Positions 34,467 to 44,631 of a stretch of 64,000 nucleotides of DNA are shown one piece after another. Each line of letters begins with the position of its first letter. Within the stretch, counting starts at the first letter, position 1. The position numbers and the translations under genes are program-made. Under the pieces are notes generated by a model. It saw nothing but the letters and a program-made list of their open reading frames with translations. It was not told where the DNA came from and did not search any database. Source of the DNA: Actinernus sp. WN-2022 (taxonomy: Eukaryota; Cnidaria; Anthozoa; Actiniaria; Actinernidae); the NCBI GenBank assembly GCA_030867875.1, contig JAOWCC010001589.1, positions 77,151,537 through 77,215,536 on the forward strand, in the 5' to 3' direction.

Positions 34467-35598
34467 AATTGCGGTCGTTTCGCCACCAAGTCGTTTCGCC
34501 ACCAGTCGTTTCGCCACCACTTTCTAGTCGTTTCGCCACCACTTTCTAGTCGATTCGCCACCACTCAAAGTCGATTCGCCACCACTCAAAGTCGAACATG
34601 AAACTTCGAACATGAAACTTCGAACATGAAACTTCGAACATGAAACTTCGAACATGAAACTTCGAACATGAAACTTCGAACATGAAACTTCGAACATGAA
34701 ACTTCGAACATGAAACTTCGAACATGAAACTTCAAACGTGTGGACATGAAACTCAAACACACGGGACTTGTGTACCTTCACACAAATTAGGTATAATACT
34801 CTGCCAAGCAAGCAAGAACTCTCAACAAATCCCTCTCAGCTCTTAAAGTCTCAAACCTGTCTCAAACCTCAAACCTCAAACCTTGCTCGAACAATAGCCG
34901 CCATCTTGTGACATCGCGTCACGGCGAATCCGTCACGGCCGTACTTGAAGTTGTGCTTGTAATAATTATTGGTGTGAATCTGGCTAAGCTCGTGTCACCG
35001 AGCCCTGGGTGATTATGTAAATTGCTGTTTGGTTTGGCCCCAGCCCACCCCTACGAGTCACTATTTGATTACCAATTAATATTATGGAGGGCAAATTACG
35101 ATCCAGAAAAAAATATATTTTAACGGTTTGAAATTTCACATGTGAAATTATTACGTAATTATTACGCGTGACATTTCAAGTTGAACTTAGGGATTAATTT
35201 GTCCTCTGTGGTATTATTATTATCACTTATGCATTTAGTGCACAACGCAAAGTTTTATACGATATGTTTATTCTATACATCTTTTATCTTCATATATACA
35301 TGTACATATATATTATTTACAAAAAGTGGAACTGAATACAATCAATGTACTGGTCCTGAGCATAGGTGGGCACATGCTCTCAACAGCTGCCTTACAGTCT
35401 TCTCGTTATTTTCGAACGCGGACCAAAGTTCGAATAGCTTCGCTTGCATCTGTCTATATTTCTTTCTCTGAATACGCTTCAGCTTTTTTTCTGAAACTAA
35501 CCTAATGTTCAGGGATGTCAATGATGCCTCTCGGTGAAGTAAATTAATCAGGAGATACAAAGGAAGCTGGCATCTCCCTGATGCTCGTCTGTTTTTAC
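34467..35598. mobile_element. 1,132-bp insertion in the Penelope element, 10-bp duplication
   Basis: CGTTTCACCG occurs at 34457-34466 and again at 35599-35608. Removing one copy and the 1,132 bp between rejoins the Penelope reading frame without a gap, so this is a real insertion. No terminal inverted repeats are seen. It contains two tandem arrays: GTCGTTTCGCCACCACTTTC-like units (34472-34590) and about ten units of GAACATGAAACTTC (34596-34735). The remainder is AT-rich. The duplication length would suit a Mutator-like element. Confidence 0.75.
34596..34735. repeat. Minisatellite GAACATGAAACTTC, about ten copies
   Basis: A 14-bp unit repeated about ten times almost without change. It lies within the insertion that splits the Penelope element. 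Confidence 0.93.
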
Positions 35599-36085
35599 CG
35601 TTTCACCGGTGGCAAAGAAAGTATAGTTAGTAAGTCCGTCAGAAATGTAAGGGCAAGTGGCGCAGTTCTTCTTACAACGGAACGAGCCAGGTGGGAGTTG
35701 GAGCTGGGAATTAGTCGAGTTAGAAGGGAGTTTAGCTTTAACGAGTAGGTCACGCAGGTTGGTGGTACGTCTAAAGGCTACCATGGGCAAGTGTTGAAAG
35801 GTTTTCTTACAGCGGTTAGAAGAGAGCAGCAGGCTCTAATGTTTCCTAATGATGTTAGAGATATGTGGAAGGGATGGATTAAAAGTAATAACAAAAGGGA
35901 TACGGTTAGAACTGTGTGCGTCTTTCGTTTGTAAAGTAAGAGTGTGAGGCATATCGGCAGCGCGTTGTATTTGTCTAGCATGGAAGGAGCGGTTATAGCC
36001 TCGTTTAAAGAGGTATGTAATTAATTCAGCAGTACGGGTCTTAAAAGATTCGTCGATAGAACAGATACGTCGCAAACTCTAGAGA
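35599..36085 (-). pseudogene. Penelope-like element, reverse transcriptase C-terminal part
   Basis: Minus-strand frames give RRICSIDESFKTRTAELI and YLFKRGY, then IPFVITFNPSLPHI, then FRRTTNLRDLLVKAKLP and CKKNCATCPYIS. This is the RT thumb and linker that precedes the GIY-YIG domain in Penelope-like elements. A stop after NIIRKH and a frame change near 35830 interrupt it. The catalytic RT motifs upstream are missing. Confidence 0.85.
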
Positions 36086-37093
36086 AACTGTTTCACCGAA
36101 AGTCTTATAGTTATATCTCTTTCCTGGATAGTATTATATCGGGCTTGACCTTTAGCTTGACTTTTAGCATGACCTGCCAGCTGATAGCTGGACTGCCACC
36201 AAGAAACTCAAGCTTCGTTTATTATTAGGTTTTCTATGAGATTCTGAACGAGAATACATGTATTAGTTACTGTAGGTTGAAAAACAAACTTTGGAGTGCA
36301 AAAAACCTGACACCAATTAAGAAAATTGTAATTGTTTTTCTGCTTTATCTTATTCAATTCTATCACATGACCAGAGGCAAGGAGATCCCATGAGATAGCA
36401 CAGCGCATGCGTCAAACCATTGCACCACGTGCGTCAACCGTGGAAGATCGTCTTCATAGAGAAGCGAGGAAAAGTCTTCAAATTAAGGGAACGTTCACAT
36501 ATCGATTTTGCCACGCTTAACGTCATTGTGACGTTAAGAGTGGGTGGGTGGGTTTAGGCTTGAGTTTGTGACGTTAAATTTTAAAAATACCAAACATCGA
36601 AATTTCCCGCCATCTGGGCTTTCACTCGGGCAACATGAGATTGAAGATGAAATGCACTTTCATTTGAAATCCCCTTAGTAATAACCAAAGGGAAGGATTA
36701 TTAGCTGAATTTAGCAGTCTTTAGGAGTGGCCGGTAGCAATTAGTAAATATTAGTAAAAATTCATACAAGGTCGGTCCCCTTGGTTCCTAATCCATGAAC
36801 CAAAGTGAGCTTCCCACCCCCCCCCCCCCAAAAAAAACCCAATGGGCAACAAACAATTAATTCTGACACTTAGGTTCCCATGGTTTGCAGATATTCATAA
36901 ACATTACATTAAACCACAAATCAATCATGATTACATTAAACCGTTTTGTGTGATTGCATTAGATTAAACCAAATAAAAACACTTGTATTTGGTAAAACCA
37001 GTTTAAATCAAACCAAATATGAAAGATGAATGAATATAATGATTGAACGTATATTTCTCGCAGATTAAATATTGCTACATATGAGCAGCCATA
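36086..37093. other. Intergenic with one shared repeat end
   Basis: At 36615-36690 lies the plus-strand copy of the repeat also present inverted at 7045-7128. A C run is at 36818. Nothing else is supported. Confidence 0.55.
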
Positions 37094-37121
37094 ATCTCGC
37101 CAACTACATAAAAATACACAA

Positions 37122-37631
37122 GGCAGGCTTCCGATAAACGAACCGGAAGAAAAATATCTTTAAGACTATCGCGGGAAGTTTGTTTACAAAAATATATATG
37201 TCGCACGACCGCTAAACTCTCGTACTATGATTTCAGACCAAATTTTACTCCACTCTACGATCAGTAATTTCAGCACAAATAGAGTTACTTTATCATAGTT
37301 GCCTTCGAAAAAATCGACTTCGGTCAAATCGGAAGAAAGTGGAACTTCTTCTTCACTCTCTCGACTAGAAATTTCAAAGATCCTGGCACTCTTGGAACGA
37401 GCAAGCTCACAACAAACACGGTAATTTGCTAGTTAATTTTTTTTTTATCATGTGATAAACTGTATTTGTGCTGAATTTACTGATGGTAATACTAGTAGAG
37501 TGGAGTAAACTTTGGTCTGAAATCATAGTACGAGAGTTTGGCGGTCGTGCGACATAATACATTTTTGTAACCAAACTTCCCGCGATGGTCTTCGAGATAT
37601 TTTTCTTCCGGTTCGTTTATCGGAAGCTGCC
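37122..37631. mobile_element. MITE with GGCAGGCTTCCGATAAACGA ends
   Basis: GGCAGGCTTCCGATAAACGA followed by ACCGGAAGAAAAATATCT is mirrored to 37631. Arms extend about 150 bp (including CTCTCGTACTATGATTTCAG). It sits directly against a 28-bp tip of the 30.5-kb palindrome family (37094-37121), so it has probably inserted into a copy of that repeat. Confidence 0.85.
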
Positions 37632-38141
37632 AAAAAAACTACTTCATCGGGGTGGTGTGTCAAGTTGCAAAACAGCCCATACGAGGGAGATTAGGGGAAA
37701 TATGTCAGCTGTCCATTTCTTCGCTGGGGACTCTAGACGGGACTGAGATCATTCGACAGTTTGATTTAAAAAAATTGAATGGGCATGTGATGCCCCGATC
37801 ATAGGGAGAAAAAAAATCGCCGAAATCTGAACCAGTCTGACGGTTTCTAGGAAGCTTTTACGAATGTGTACCACTCGATATCGCCGTGAATTACCACCAA
37901 AAACGTAGCTCATTTAGTGTAATGATATTGGGCTCCCTGCATGTGGCCACTCGGGCTATCTGTGTACATCCGGGTCCTTAGCAGGGACCGCCATCTTGTT
38001 ACTTACCTAGTAAAGCACAGACCATTACAATTTACTGTACTTCAATACTTTGAATGTTAGAGAGGAAGCAGGAACCTGGAAGTTTTCGTTTTTCGGCAAA
38101 ATTCTCGCGCGTCTTGCTTGTCGGCCATGAATTTAGTTGCC

Positions 38142-38370
38142 TACCTTGTGTATTTTTATGTAGTTGGGAGATGAGCCACAGGAAGCCCGAGCTATATGTA
38201 AACAAACCTGAGCCACAGGAAACCCGAGCTGTATTATGAGCGCGCGCTAAATCAACACATACACAGCAGAATCAAGTCAAAGGGTATTTTATTTCACAAT
38301 TTGCTAAGAAATGATGGATTATGAAAACATCAGTGACAAATACACAAAATGGGAGGATGGTTAGCCTGTG
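38142..38370. repeat. Single arm of the 30.5-kb palindrome family
   Basis: Starts TTGTGTATTTTTATGTAGTT and runs through GAGCCACAGGAAGCCCGAGC to GGGAGGATGGTTAGCCTGTG, nearly identical to 30581-30786 but with a small internal insertion. It shows that the family exists both as a palindrome and as single arms. Confidence 0.88.
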
Positions 38371-38627
38371 ATCAAAGACAAGACAAAGAGCTTATCACCT
38401 TTCTCACGGACGCCATTGCTTTGTCAATGCAATGTTTTCACGACATAAACGGCAACCGCCGACAAGCTATGAAGAAAGACCTACATAGGGATTACGCTGC
38501 ATTATGTAGTACATCGACGGTGGCAACATCGTCCGAAGGCTTGTTTGGAGACCTCGCCAAACTGACAAAGGATATATCCGAAGCAAACAAACTCACGAAG
38601 AGAGTGCGTCCCCCACAAAACAATTAG
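38371..38627 (+). pseudogene. Retroelement gag-like fragment
   Basis: The frame reads LTDAIALSMQCFHDINGNRR, then DYAALCSTSTV and GLFGDLAKLTKDI. This pattern (DAIALLxxAxxxxxxxRR ... YxxLCSxxxxxTxxLFGDDxxKxxKDI) is a recurring gag-like/ORF1 tail in cnidarian DIRS- or Ty3-type retroelements. Only the C-terminal part remains, directly after the palindrome arm. Assignment to a superfamily is inference. Confidence 0.5.
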
Positions 38628-39352
38628 GGCCATTTATACGAGAGAAATAAGGCGCGGCTTACATAAGACGCGGCTTACGTATCGTAAGACGCGAACTGCT
38701 CGTATAAAAGGTACACAACCTCTGTTCGCGACTAACACAAGCCGCGTCTAACATAGGACGCGGCTTATTCTGGACTAGGCTTTTGAGCTGTTCTTAGCTA
38801 GTTCGCGTCTAAGATAAGACGTATAAACGGGGTCAACAGTTGTTCGCGTCTTGTTGAAGACGGGAACAGTTACCGCGCATGCGTACGTTTTGTTGTTATC
38901 TTAGCACTGGCCAAAATGTCGCGGGCTCTGGGAACGAGTCTTCCCGGCCGGAAATGAAGGACAAGATGGCGGCTACTTTTGTTTCTGTTGAGTCGGCAGA
39001 CGAAGCTGGTAGCGCTGAAAAGAAAAGAGGCCTGCTAAGAGGAACTCTTGGACCTTATTGGGAGAAGCAATTCTTGCAGGTGTGCAAGGAATTTGAAACA
39101 GAACAGACAACGCCAAACGTTTTGCTTTCTTGCCAACCCGCGCCATTTTCACACGCCATATTGAACCATGTTGACAACCATACCCGAAAACGAGGCATAT
39201 ACCTTACTGGGCGCGAACCAAGGCGCGAACCATTTATACGAGAACTTTGCGTCTTATGCAAGCCTAGCTCGTATAAATGGATCAGTTCGCGTCTTACGTA
39301 AGCCGCGTCTTACGTAAGCCGCGTCTTATTTCTCTCGTATAAATGGCCCTAA
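38624..39352. mobile_element. MITE with TTAGGGCCATTTATACGAGA ends
   Basis: TTAGGGCCATTTATACGAGA is mirrored by TCTCGTATAAATGGCCCTAA at the right end. Both arms carry runs of the unit TAAGACGCGGCTTACG. The interior (about 38860-39230) contains an open frame starting MKDKMAATFVSVESADEAGS at 38955 that looks like a captured host exon or chance. Confidence 0.88.
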
Positions 39353-39389
39353 AACTGCCAAGTCCGTGTTTGAAGAAACTGACGAAACC

Positions 39390-39654
39390 ACAGGCAGCCC
39401 ATGCTCAAAGTTTGAATTTATTTGACAGTTGAACTACGAAGGTTCAAACTTCGGCAAATGAAAGGTAGAGTGAATCCAGGTTTCCTAGAAACTCGTTAAA
39501 TCGGCCCCCAAACCCCCAAATTCAAGACACAACAACTTAACCTTCATCAAAGCAAGTTTATTCTGTTATTCATTTGCCATTTAGTGCGATAAAATACCAG
39601 ATATTCTGGAAGAACTGTCAAATAAATTCAAACTTTGAGCTTGGGCTGCCTGTG
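39390..39654. repeat. MITE with CACAGGCAGCCC ends, second copy
   Basis: CACAGGCAGCCCATGCTCAA with AGTTTGAATTTATTTGACAG is mirrored to 39654. It shares the outer 12 bp with the element at 21731-22068 but differs inside. Confidence 0.85.
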
Positions 39655-41180
39655 ACGAAACTCGAAAGCATCGACAGGCCGAAGGCGCTGGGCGAAAAGA
39701 CAGCAGCGATTCATGGCAGTCCAAACAACCTTCATTCAATTGGTCGGGTAAATCTCCTAAATCTACGATTCTTCGACTATCTTCCCACGATAAATCGGTC
39801 GACTCTTTTAATACCATTTCAGCTGAAAATTGTCTTTCTTGGCCGTGTAGTGGAAATTATTTAAAGATTTCCCAAATCGTTCATTTCTCAAGCATATCTT
39901 TCGACCGTATTTTAAAATCCTTCATATTTCTGTCTGTCAAATTACACAATTAACACAGCTTTTTCAAAATAGTTCTGCAAATTACACCCCAGTGTTCAGT
40001 TCTGTGAACAACAGCAACTGCACAACTTTTAAAGTGGATCTTTAATTTAAAAGTGAAACTGGAAAACAAAATGACTGACATCAAGAGATAATCACCTAAG
40101 AGAACCGATCCCCCATACCAGCCTCTATCCCCATGATAGTCTGCGCCGATTTATTTTTAGCTTGCATAAATTAGTTCGACTATTTTTACCACTCTATCCG
40201 ATTGGTTGTCGGTGTCACGTGTCCGAATGGCCCGGCGGGCGGCGAGAGCAGAAGAATGCATTCAGTGTTTTACTCAGTAATCAAAGCATTCACAATTTTC
40301 TTCTTTCACGACAGTTACTCTACAGATTCATATTGATTACGGTGTTGCAAAAGCATGTCCGATTATTTACGATATTATAGGTTCTATTTCTATTTTTTTT
40401 AGCGAATTGTAAGCGTCTGTTTACGATAATTCCAAACTCAGACAGTCAGTGTTTCAGATTAACTGGATTTATAATTGACCTATATCATTATGACGTCACG
40501 GCTTGTTTATGAGGGGGACAGAATCGACTTGAACAATAGAATTTTGAACTAAATCTGCTCTGCTGAGGAAAATTTAACTTCGAATTGTCTGGTTTCCAGA
40601 TATCAGCTGTATCAATGTTTATCCCACAATATTTACCGTATTTGATGGCTGTTACCGCTATACTACGTTCTACAAAATGCTTTTGATAGCGATTTCCTTT
40701 GTGTTGTTGCTGTTTTGTCCCTCTCCCACGACCGTGATCCTTAGCGTTTAAACAATAGATTGTTTTGATTTGACGTCATAATGATATAGGGCAATTTTGC
40801 AAAGTCGATGCGTGCTTGCTTGCTATAAACTGAACGTTTCTAAAATTATTAGTATGATGAAAGAGCAAATAATCCGGTCAGTTCCCTAGGTATGTTATCT
40901 AGCTATACATGAATATGAACTACAGGGAACGAGTATTTATAAGGTAAGCGAAGTTTCAATAACAACGATACGGGATTGTTAATTTATTCAAATCCCGCTA
41001 CAAACTGAATGGAATACGGCTTCATTTTCTTTGATAGTTTCACGAAATTCAGGTCACTCTAGTTTCTTTTCACGGCTTCCAGGTCACATCCGAATTTCTT
41101 ACGGGTCTGGCTTAATACAGCCTACAGTTTCCCCAAATCCAAACGGCAATATTTTTAACGGGTTTTCAAATTACACTCCG
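39655..41180. other. Intergenic, one MITE (40479-40790)
   Basis: At 40479-40790 CCTATATCATTATGACGTCA is mirrored by TGACGTCATAATGATATAGG, a MITE of 312 bp. No gene is supported in the rest. Confidence 0.7.
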
Positions 41181-41204
41181 TAAGTAGTTAAGACACTCAT
41201 TATG

Positions 41205-42180
41205 GGACAAATACCGCCTCCTGATTGGTCGAGAAAAAGGAGCGGGGCGATGACGTCACAAGTGGGCGCTGATGGACGGTTACCGTTATAGGACAAATAC
41301 GGGTCCCTGATTGGCCGCTGTCGTTATAGGACAAATACGGGTCCCTGATTGGCCGCTGCCGTTATAGGACAAATACGGGTCCCTGATTGGCTGCTGCCGT
41401 TATAGGACAACTCAAGCATGTTAAGGCATGGTTTTTGAACCGTTCTGATAAAACATTCAAAATTCGCTATCTTTGTCATTTACGTATGAAATACCCTATA
41501 ACTTTGGAATAATACGGTAATCGTGTGTCTTAACATTTAAGGATCGGTATTTTGGTGTTTTGAAGGTCACGTGATCTTAAGGCTGATAAAACAAAGAAAT
41601 CAAAATGGGGTGGCGGAAGTTATTGTTTTGTTTCAGATTTTCGATTCGAAATGTTAAGCTTGTTATGGGAAATGAGACTGTGTCCGGAATGGTTGACTAT
41701 TTATCACTGAAGAGGATATAAATGGCAAAAAATGGTTCCTAGAATAGGTCACGTGACCTGTTTTCTATATTTTCGCCTTAACAGTCTATCAGGGTCAACC
41801 ATTCCGGACTGATCTTTAAAGTCAACCACAAGTGTAATCAGATAAACACAAAATCGTTACTTAAAATATAAAATGCACCACCCGGTTTTTAGTTAAATTT
41901 TAAACTTTTTGTGATCACGTGGTTGGTCACGTGATAGACATTTTACCAAAATTATATATTAGGACGATTAAAAACGCTGAGATTAGTTATAACCACCATT
42001 GTTCTAGGATTTGAGCAAATTCAAGTGACTCTATTCAAGAAAATAGCTGTAGCCTCGTTTTCATGTTCAAACCATGCCTTAACATGCTTGAGAAATACGG
42101 GTCCCTGATTGGCCGCCGCCGTTATAGGACAAATAAGGGCTCCGGATTGGCCGCCGTTATAGGACAAATCCTGCCTCCTG
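41205..42180 (+). promoter_or_regulatory. Tandem CCAAT-box repeats upstream of Polinton A gene
   Basis: A unit of about 40 bp, GTTATAGGACAAATACGGGT followed by CCCTGATTGGCCGCTGCC, is repeated at least five times before 41410 and continues after an inserted element at 42092-42180. Each unit has ATTGG, an inverted CCAAT box. The array ends 30 bp before a TATA box. This looks like the upstream control region, or the terminal repeat region, of the old Polinton. Confidence 0.55.
41411..42091. mobile_element. 681-bp TIR element in the CCAAT repeat array
   Basis: CTCAAGCATGTTAAGGCATG with GTTT is mirrored to 42091. The repeat array reads GGACAA before it and AAATACGGG after it, so at most AA is duplicated. 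An internal pair (TCCGGAATGGTTGAC and GTCAACCATTCCGGA) gives a second hairpin. Non-coding. Confidence 0.85.
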
Positions 42181-42208
42181 AGTGGTGGACCGTAGAGCCC
42201 ACAGGGAG

Positions 42209-42216
42209 TATAAAAG
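42209..42216 (+). promoter_or_regulatory. TATA box of the GRF zinc-finger gene
   Basis: TATAAAAG 33 bp before the ATG at 42249, downstream of the CCAAT repeats; a canonical animal or viral class II promoter arrangement. Confidence 0.65.
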
Positions 42217-42248
42217 AGTGAACCTCTCTTGTAAATTTAGTGTGAACG

Positions 42249-43271
42249 ATGAACCCTACTTGCTTTTGTGGGTGCTACTCTAAAGTCGTAAAAGGATTGG
42301 CCGGGACGTCAGGGTGTGTGTACAAGTGTGGGCAAACGGCCAATTACAAATCGCAAACGCAATTTTTACCGTGCAGCTTTTATTTTTTGGGGCAGGATAT
42401 TCCTTTTGTGGATGAAAGTAGGAGTGAGCCAAAGTGTGAAAAATCCGAACCGCGTGTTCTTTACGTGTACGGCCCCGGCGCCCAATCCCAAGTGTGCGTT
42501 TCCTCTTGGGTTTATGTGGGCAGGCCCTCCCGCGACACCTATTGTGGACGGACCCTCGCCCCCCAAGAAAATTCAACTTTACGCGTCGCCATGGACTCCA
42601 CAGGCCCCCCAAAATCAGCCACCCGTCGCTTGGACCAGTCCCACCACCACTATGCCTCTTTTGGGTCTGCCCGCGGAGACGCCCCAGGGACCCCCACCGG
42701 GGACTACAACGCTCCCGGCAGGGACCCCCCTGACACCCTCCGTACCCCCTACTGGTACAATGGTCGGGGGACCCCCGCCACCCCCACCCCCTATAAGCAT
42801 GCCGACAACGTCCTGGCCCCCCTAGAACAACAACCAGGGACAAACGGTGTAATACCCGGGAGCCAAGAAGACCCAGATTTGGGGGACATGCCGGATAACC
42901 GGGATGAGGGTACTACAAAAGCCGGGTGGGCTTTGTACAAAACGCTCTACGTCATTGTGTGTGGCCGTGAATGCATGCGACAACGTGGACGGAACTGCGA
43001 GGGGTGTATTTATAGTCAACAGGGCCAACAGGACGAACGTTACCATTCCTGCTTATGGTCTTTTACCGAGGAAGGTTTTAACACGCGTGTGGTGGAGGTC
43101 CGGGATCATATTACCCTAGAGGCCCTACGGGATACGGGTGTACGGGCTTTGCAGAGTTTGCACCTCGCGGGGATTATTGCTCCCCTTACTTATACCGTGT
43201 TTGAACGGCTTCAAAAATTAAAGGAGGCCGAGATTTACAAGTATTATAAATTGTATTATTTTGAAGAATGA
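42249..43271 (+). pseudogene. Polinton A gene: GRF-type zinc fingers plus cysteine-rich domain
   Basis: The frame starts MNPTCFCGCYSKVVKG and has spacing like a GRF zinc finger (CxCG...GxxxYKCG...CSFYF). A second GRF-like finger is read in the +1 frame at about 42420-42530 (NPNRVFFTCTAP, KCAF, MW), followed in that frame by a proline-rich segment up to a stop at 42825. The last part, back in the first frame, has VIVCGRECMRQRGRNCEGC and YHSCLW, a CxxxC...CxxC...HxC cluster. The switches of frame suggest small indels, hence a decayed gene; alternatively two proteins overlap. GRF fingers bind nucleic acids. A possible continuation (ALIYEDNPHVEIGVSTLLAL) lies at 43330-43388. Confidence 0.55.
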
Positions 43272-43423
43272 GAAGACCCCCTCATTGCTTACAAGAACCG
43301 AATTTGGCACGCATTGGGACAAGCTTTGATCTACGAAGACAATCCCCATGTTGAAATTGGAGTGTCTACCCTTTTGGCTTTATTGTAGCACACCAATTAT
43401 ATGTAAGACAGGAACCTCGAGAC

Positions 43424-43429
43424 AATAAA
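43424..43429 (+). terminator. Polyadenylation signal
   Basis: AATAAA about 150 bp after the GRF-gene stop, preceding GAGACTATTTCGGG. Confidence 0.45.
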
Positions 43430-43677
43430 AGAGACTATTTCGGGCCCCACAGAGCGAGAGTGAATGTTTACATCAGTAGTTTGAAAATTTGAAAATTTGA
43501 AAATGAGCAATCGCTCTAGTATTTGATTGAAAAAGTATGGAAATGTGCAATCGCACTATTATTTGTTTAAAAAGTATTTACATGTGCATTCGTTCTATTT
43601 GAAATTTACATAATAGGAGCAATAGGCTCAATTCTGGTTTCATAAAAAAGTAAAATTGCAATGGAGAAAAATGGTAA

Positions 43678-43902
43678 TTAAAACATATTATAATGGTTGC
43701 TGTATTGTTCTTTTATTGGGATATTTATAATGCAAAACGTTTCTAAATTGTGGAACAAAACAATACTTCCCGCCTTTAAAAAAAATGGGTGATTAATTAC
43801 GGACAGACAACAGTAACATAGGGGTATTTTGTTTTGTTTAAGTTCTCGTGATATAAATTGAATGAAACAGGGTATGCAAACTGTTTCTCCACAACAAGGC
43901 AA
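43678..43902 (-). CDS. RING-like small ORF (Polinton A)
   Basis: The minus-strand frame contains LPCCGETVCIPCFIQFISRE and later PLCYCC. The CC...CxxC...CxCC arrangement resembles half of a RING or treble-clef finger, and LPCCG near the start is a pattern I associate with small zinc proteins of Polinton-like elements. The real start is uncertain because the frame is open upstream to about 43935. No second pair of ligands is obvious, so it may be decayed. Confidence 0.35.
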   Translation of the reverse strand: MPCCGETVCIPCFIQFISRELKQNKIPLCYCCLSVINHPFFLKAGSIVLFHNLETFCIINIPIKEQYSNHYNMF

Positions 43903-43946
43903 CGGTAGTAACTGCCTCTCTGGAAGTGGTGGATTTCAATCCGTAA

Positions 43947-44291
43947 CCGGGGGAGTCGGAGGAAATTCTCTATTCCCCACCACCAGTTTTTACCGACGCG
44001 GAAGAAATTCCTTTAGAAGAAAATGAGCTTGTGACTTACGAAGAAGACACTTCTTGGTACAATGAGGGCGACTTGTACGCATTCCTTCAAGACTCGAATT
44101 TCCCCCAGGGGGAGGACTCCTCTTTGTCTCAAGACGCGTTTGGTATTCCCGAGGAGGAGGATCTAGAAGCCATTCTAACTGAGTGGAACTTTCCCGAAGT
44201 CCTGCCCGAAATTTGCCGTGAAGACCTTGACGAAGGGCTACCCGAAGTTCATTCCGAAGTTTGGTCCGAAGACAACGAATGGGATATGGCC
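43947..44291 (+). pseudogene. Polinton A PolB, acidic N-terminal part (interrupted)
   Basis: Open from a stop at 43944 and without an ATG. It reads acidic sequence with repeated aromatic blocks: LYAFLQDSNFPQGEDS, AILTEWNFPEVLP, EVWSEDNEW. At 44291 it is cut by Polinton B. The frame resumes exactly at 59872 beyond the target duplication, meets a TAA at 59965 and stays in phase with the polymerase segment that follows. I therefore read it as the N-terminal extension of the old polymerase; it could instead be a separate small acidic protein just upstream. Confidence 0.5.
44287..44291. repeat. Target-site duplication, left copy (TGGCC)
   Basis: TGGCC precedes the left terminus and recurs at 59867-59871. 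If one terminal base is shared, the duplication is 6 bp (TGGCCA, 44287-44292 and 59867-59872), the usual Polinton length. Confidence 0.85.
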
Positions 44292-44618
44292 AGTAGTATA
44301 GTCGGAGTCAGATAAATACCACTTTTTCTTGCACAACAAAACTCAAACTAGCGACCACTAAAATCGAAAATATTCTTGCACAAGGGGCGTCATAAAGTGA
44401 ATTCAGAAATCCACTTCATGACGCCCCTTGTGCAAGAATATTTTCGATTTTAGTGGTCGCTAGTTTGAGTTTTGTTGCACAAGAAAAAGTTGTATTTATC
44501 TGACTCCGACTATACTACTAGGGGTAACTAAGGGGCATTCAAAGTGTCACTAGACATTCTTGTACATAAAATCCAACTTGATAATCCTATTAGAGATATG
44601 ATTACATATAGTTATATC
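44292..44618. repeat. Left terminal inverted repeat with 228-bp palindrome
   Basis: The outer 228 bp (44292-44519) are a near-perfect palindrome: AGTAGTATAGTCGGAGTCAG at one side and its mirror at the other, about 100-bp arms with CGACCACTAAAATCGAAAAT, and a 20-bp unpaired centre near 44400. The arms differ in a few bases (CCACT against CAACT, CACAAC against TGCAAC). A further 99 bp (44520-44618, AGGGGTAACTAAGGGGCATT onward) also match the right end. Confidence 0.93.
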
Positions 44619-44619
44619 G
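44600..44619 (+). promoter_or_regulatory. AT-rich promoter-like motif CATATAGTTATATCGA
   Basis: Lies in the inner TIR, 13 bp before the ATG of the F-box/ankyrin gene. The same motif occurs at the right end in minus orientation near 59585, 59518 and 59445, the last just before the PolB start. Confidence 0.55.
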
Positions 44620-44631
44620 ATCTCTTCCACT

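Noticed and set aside
34596..34735. Repeat protein encoded by the GAACATGAAACTTC array (minus-strand FHVRSFMFEVSCSK repeats)
   Set aside because: The 14-bp unit is not a multiple of three and yields open frames in several phases only because it lacks stops; no start or conserved context.
38955..39301. Host gene starting MKDKMAATFVSVESADEAGS
   Set aside because: It has an animal-like start, but the frame runs into the MITE arm, no downstream exon could be identified, and no family was recognised.
42280..42843. 187-codon minus-strand frame opposite the GRF-finger gene
   Set aside because: Arginine- and glycine-rich composition is the mirror of a proline-rich plus-strand frame in GC-rich DNA; no domain and no promoter.
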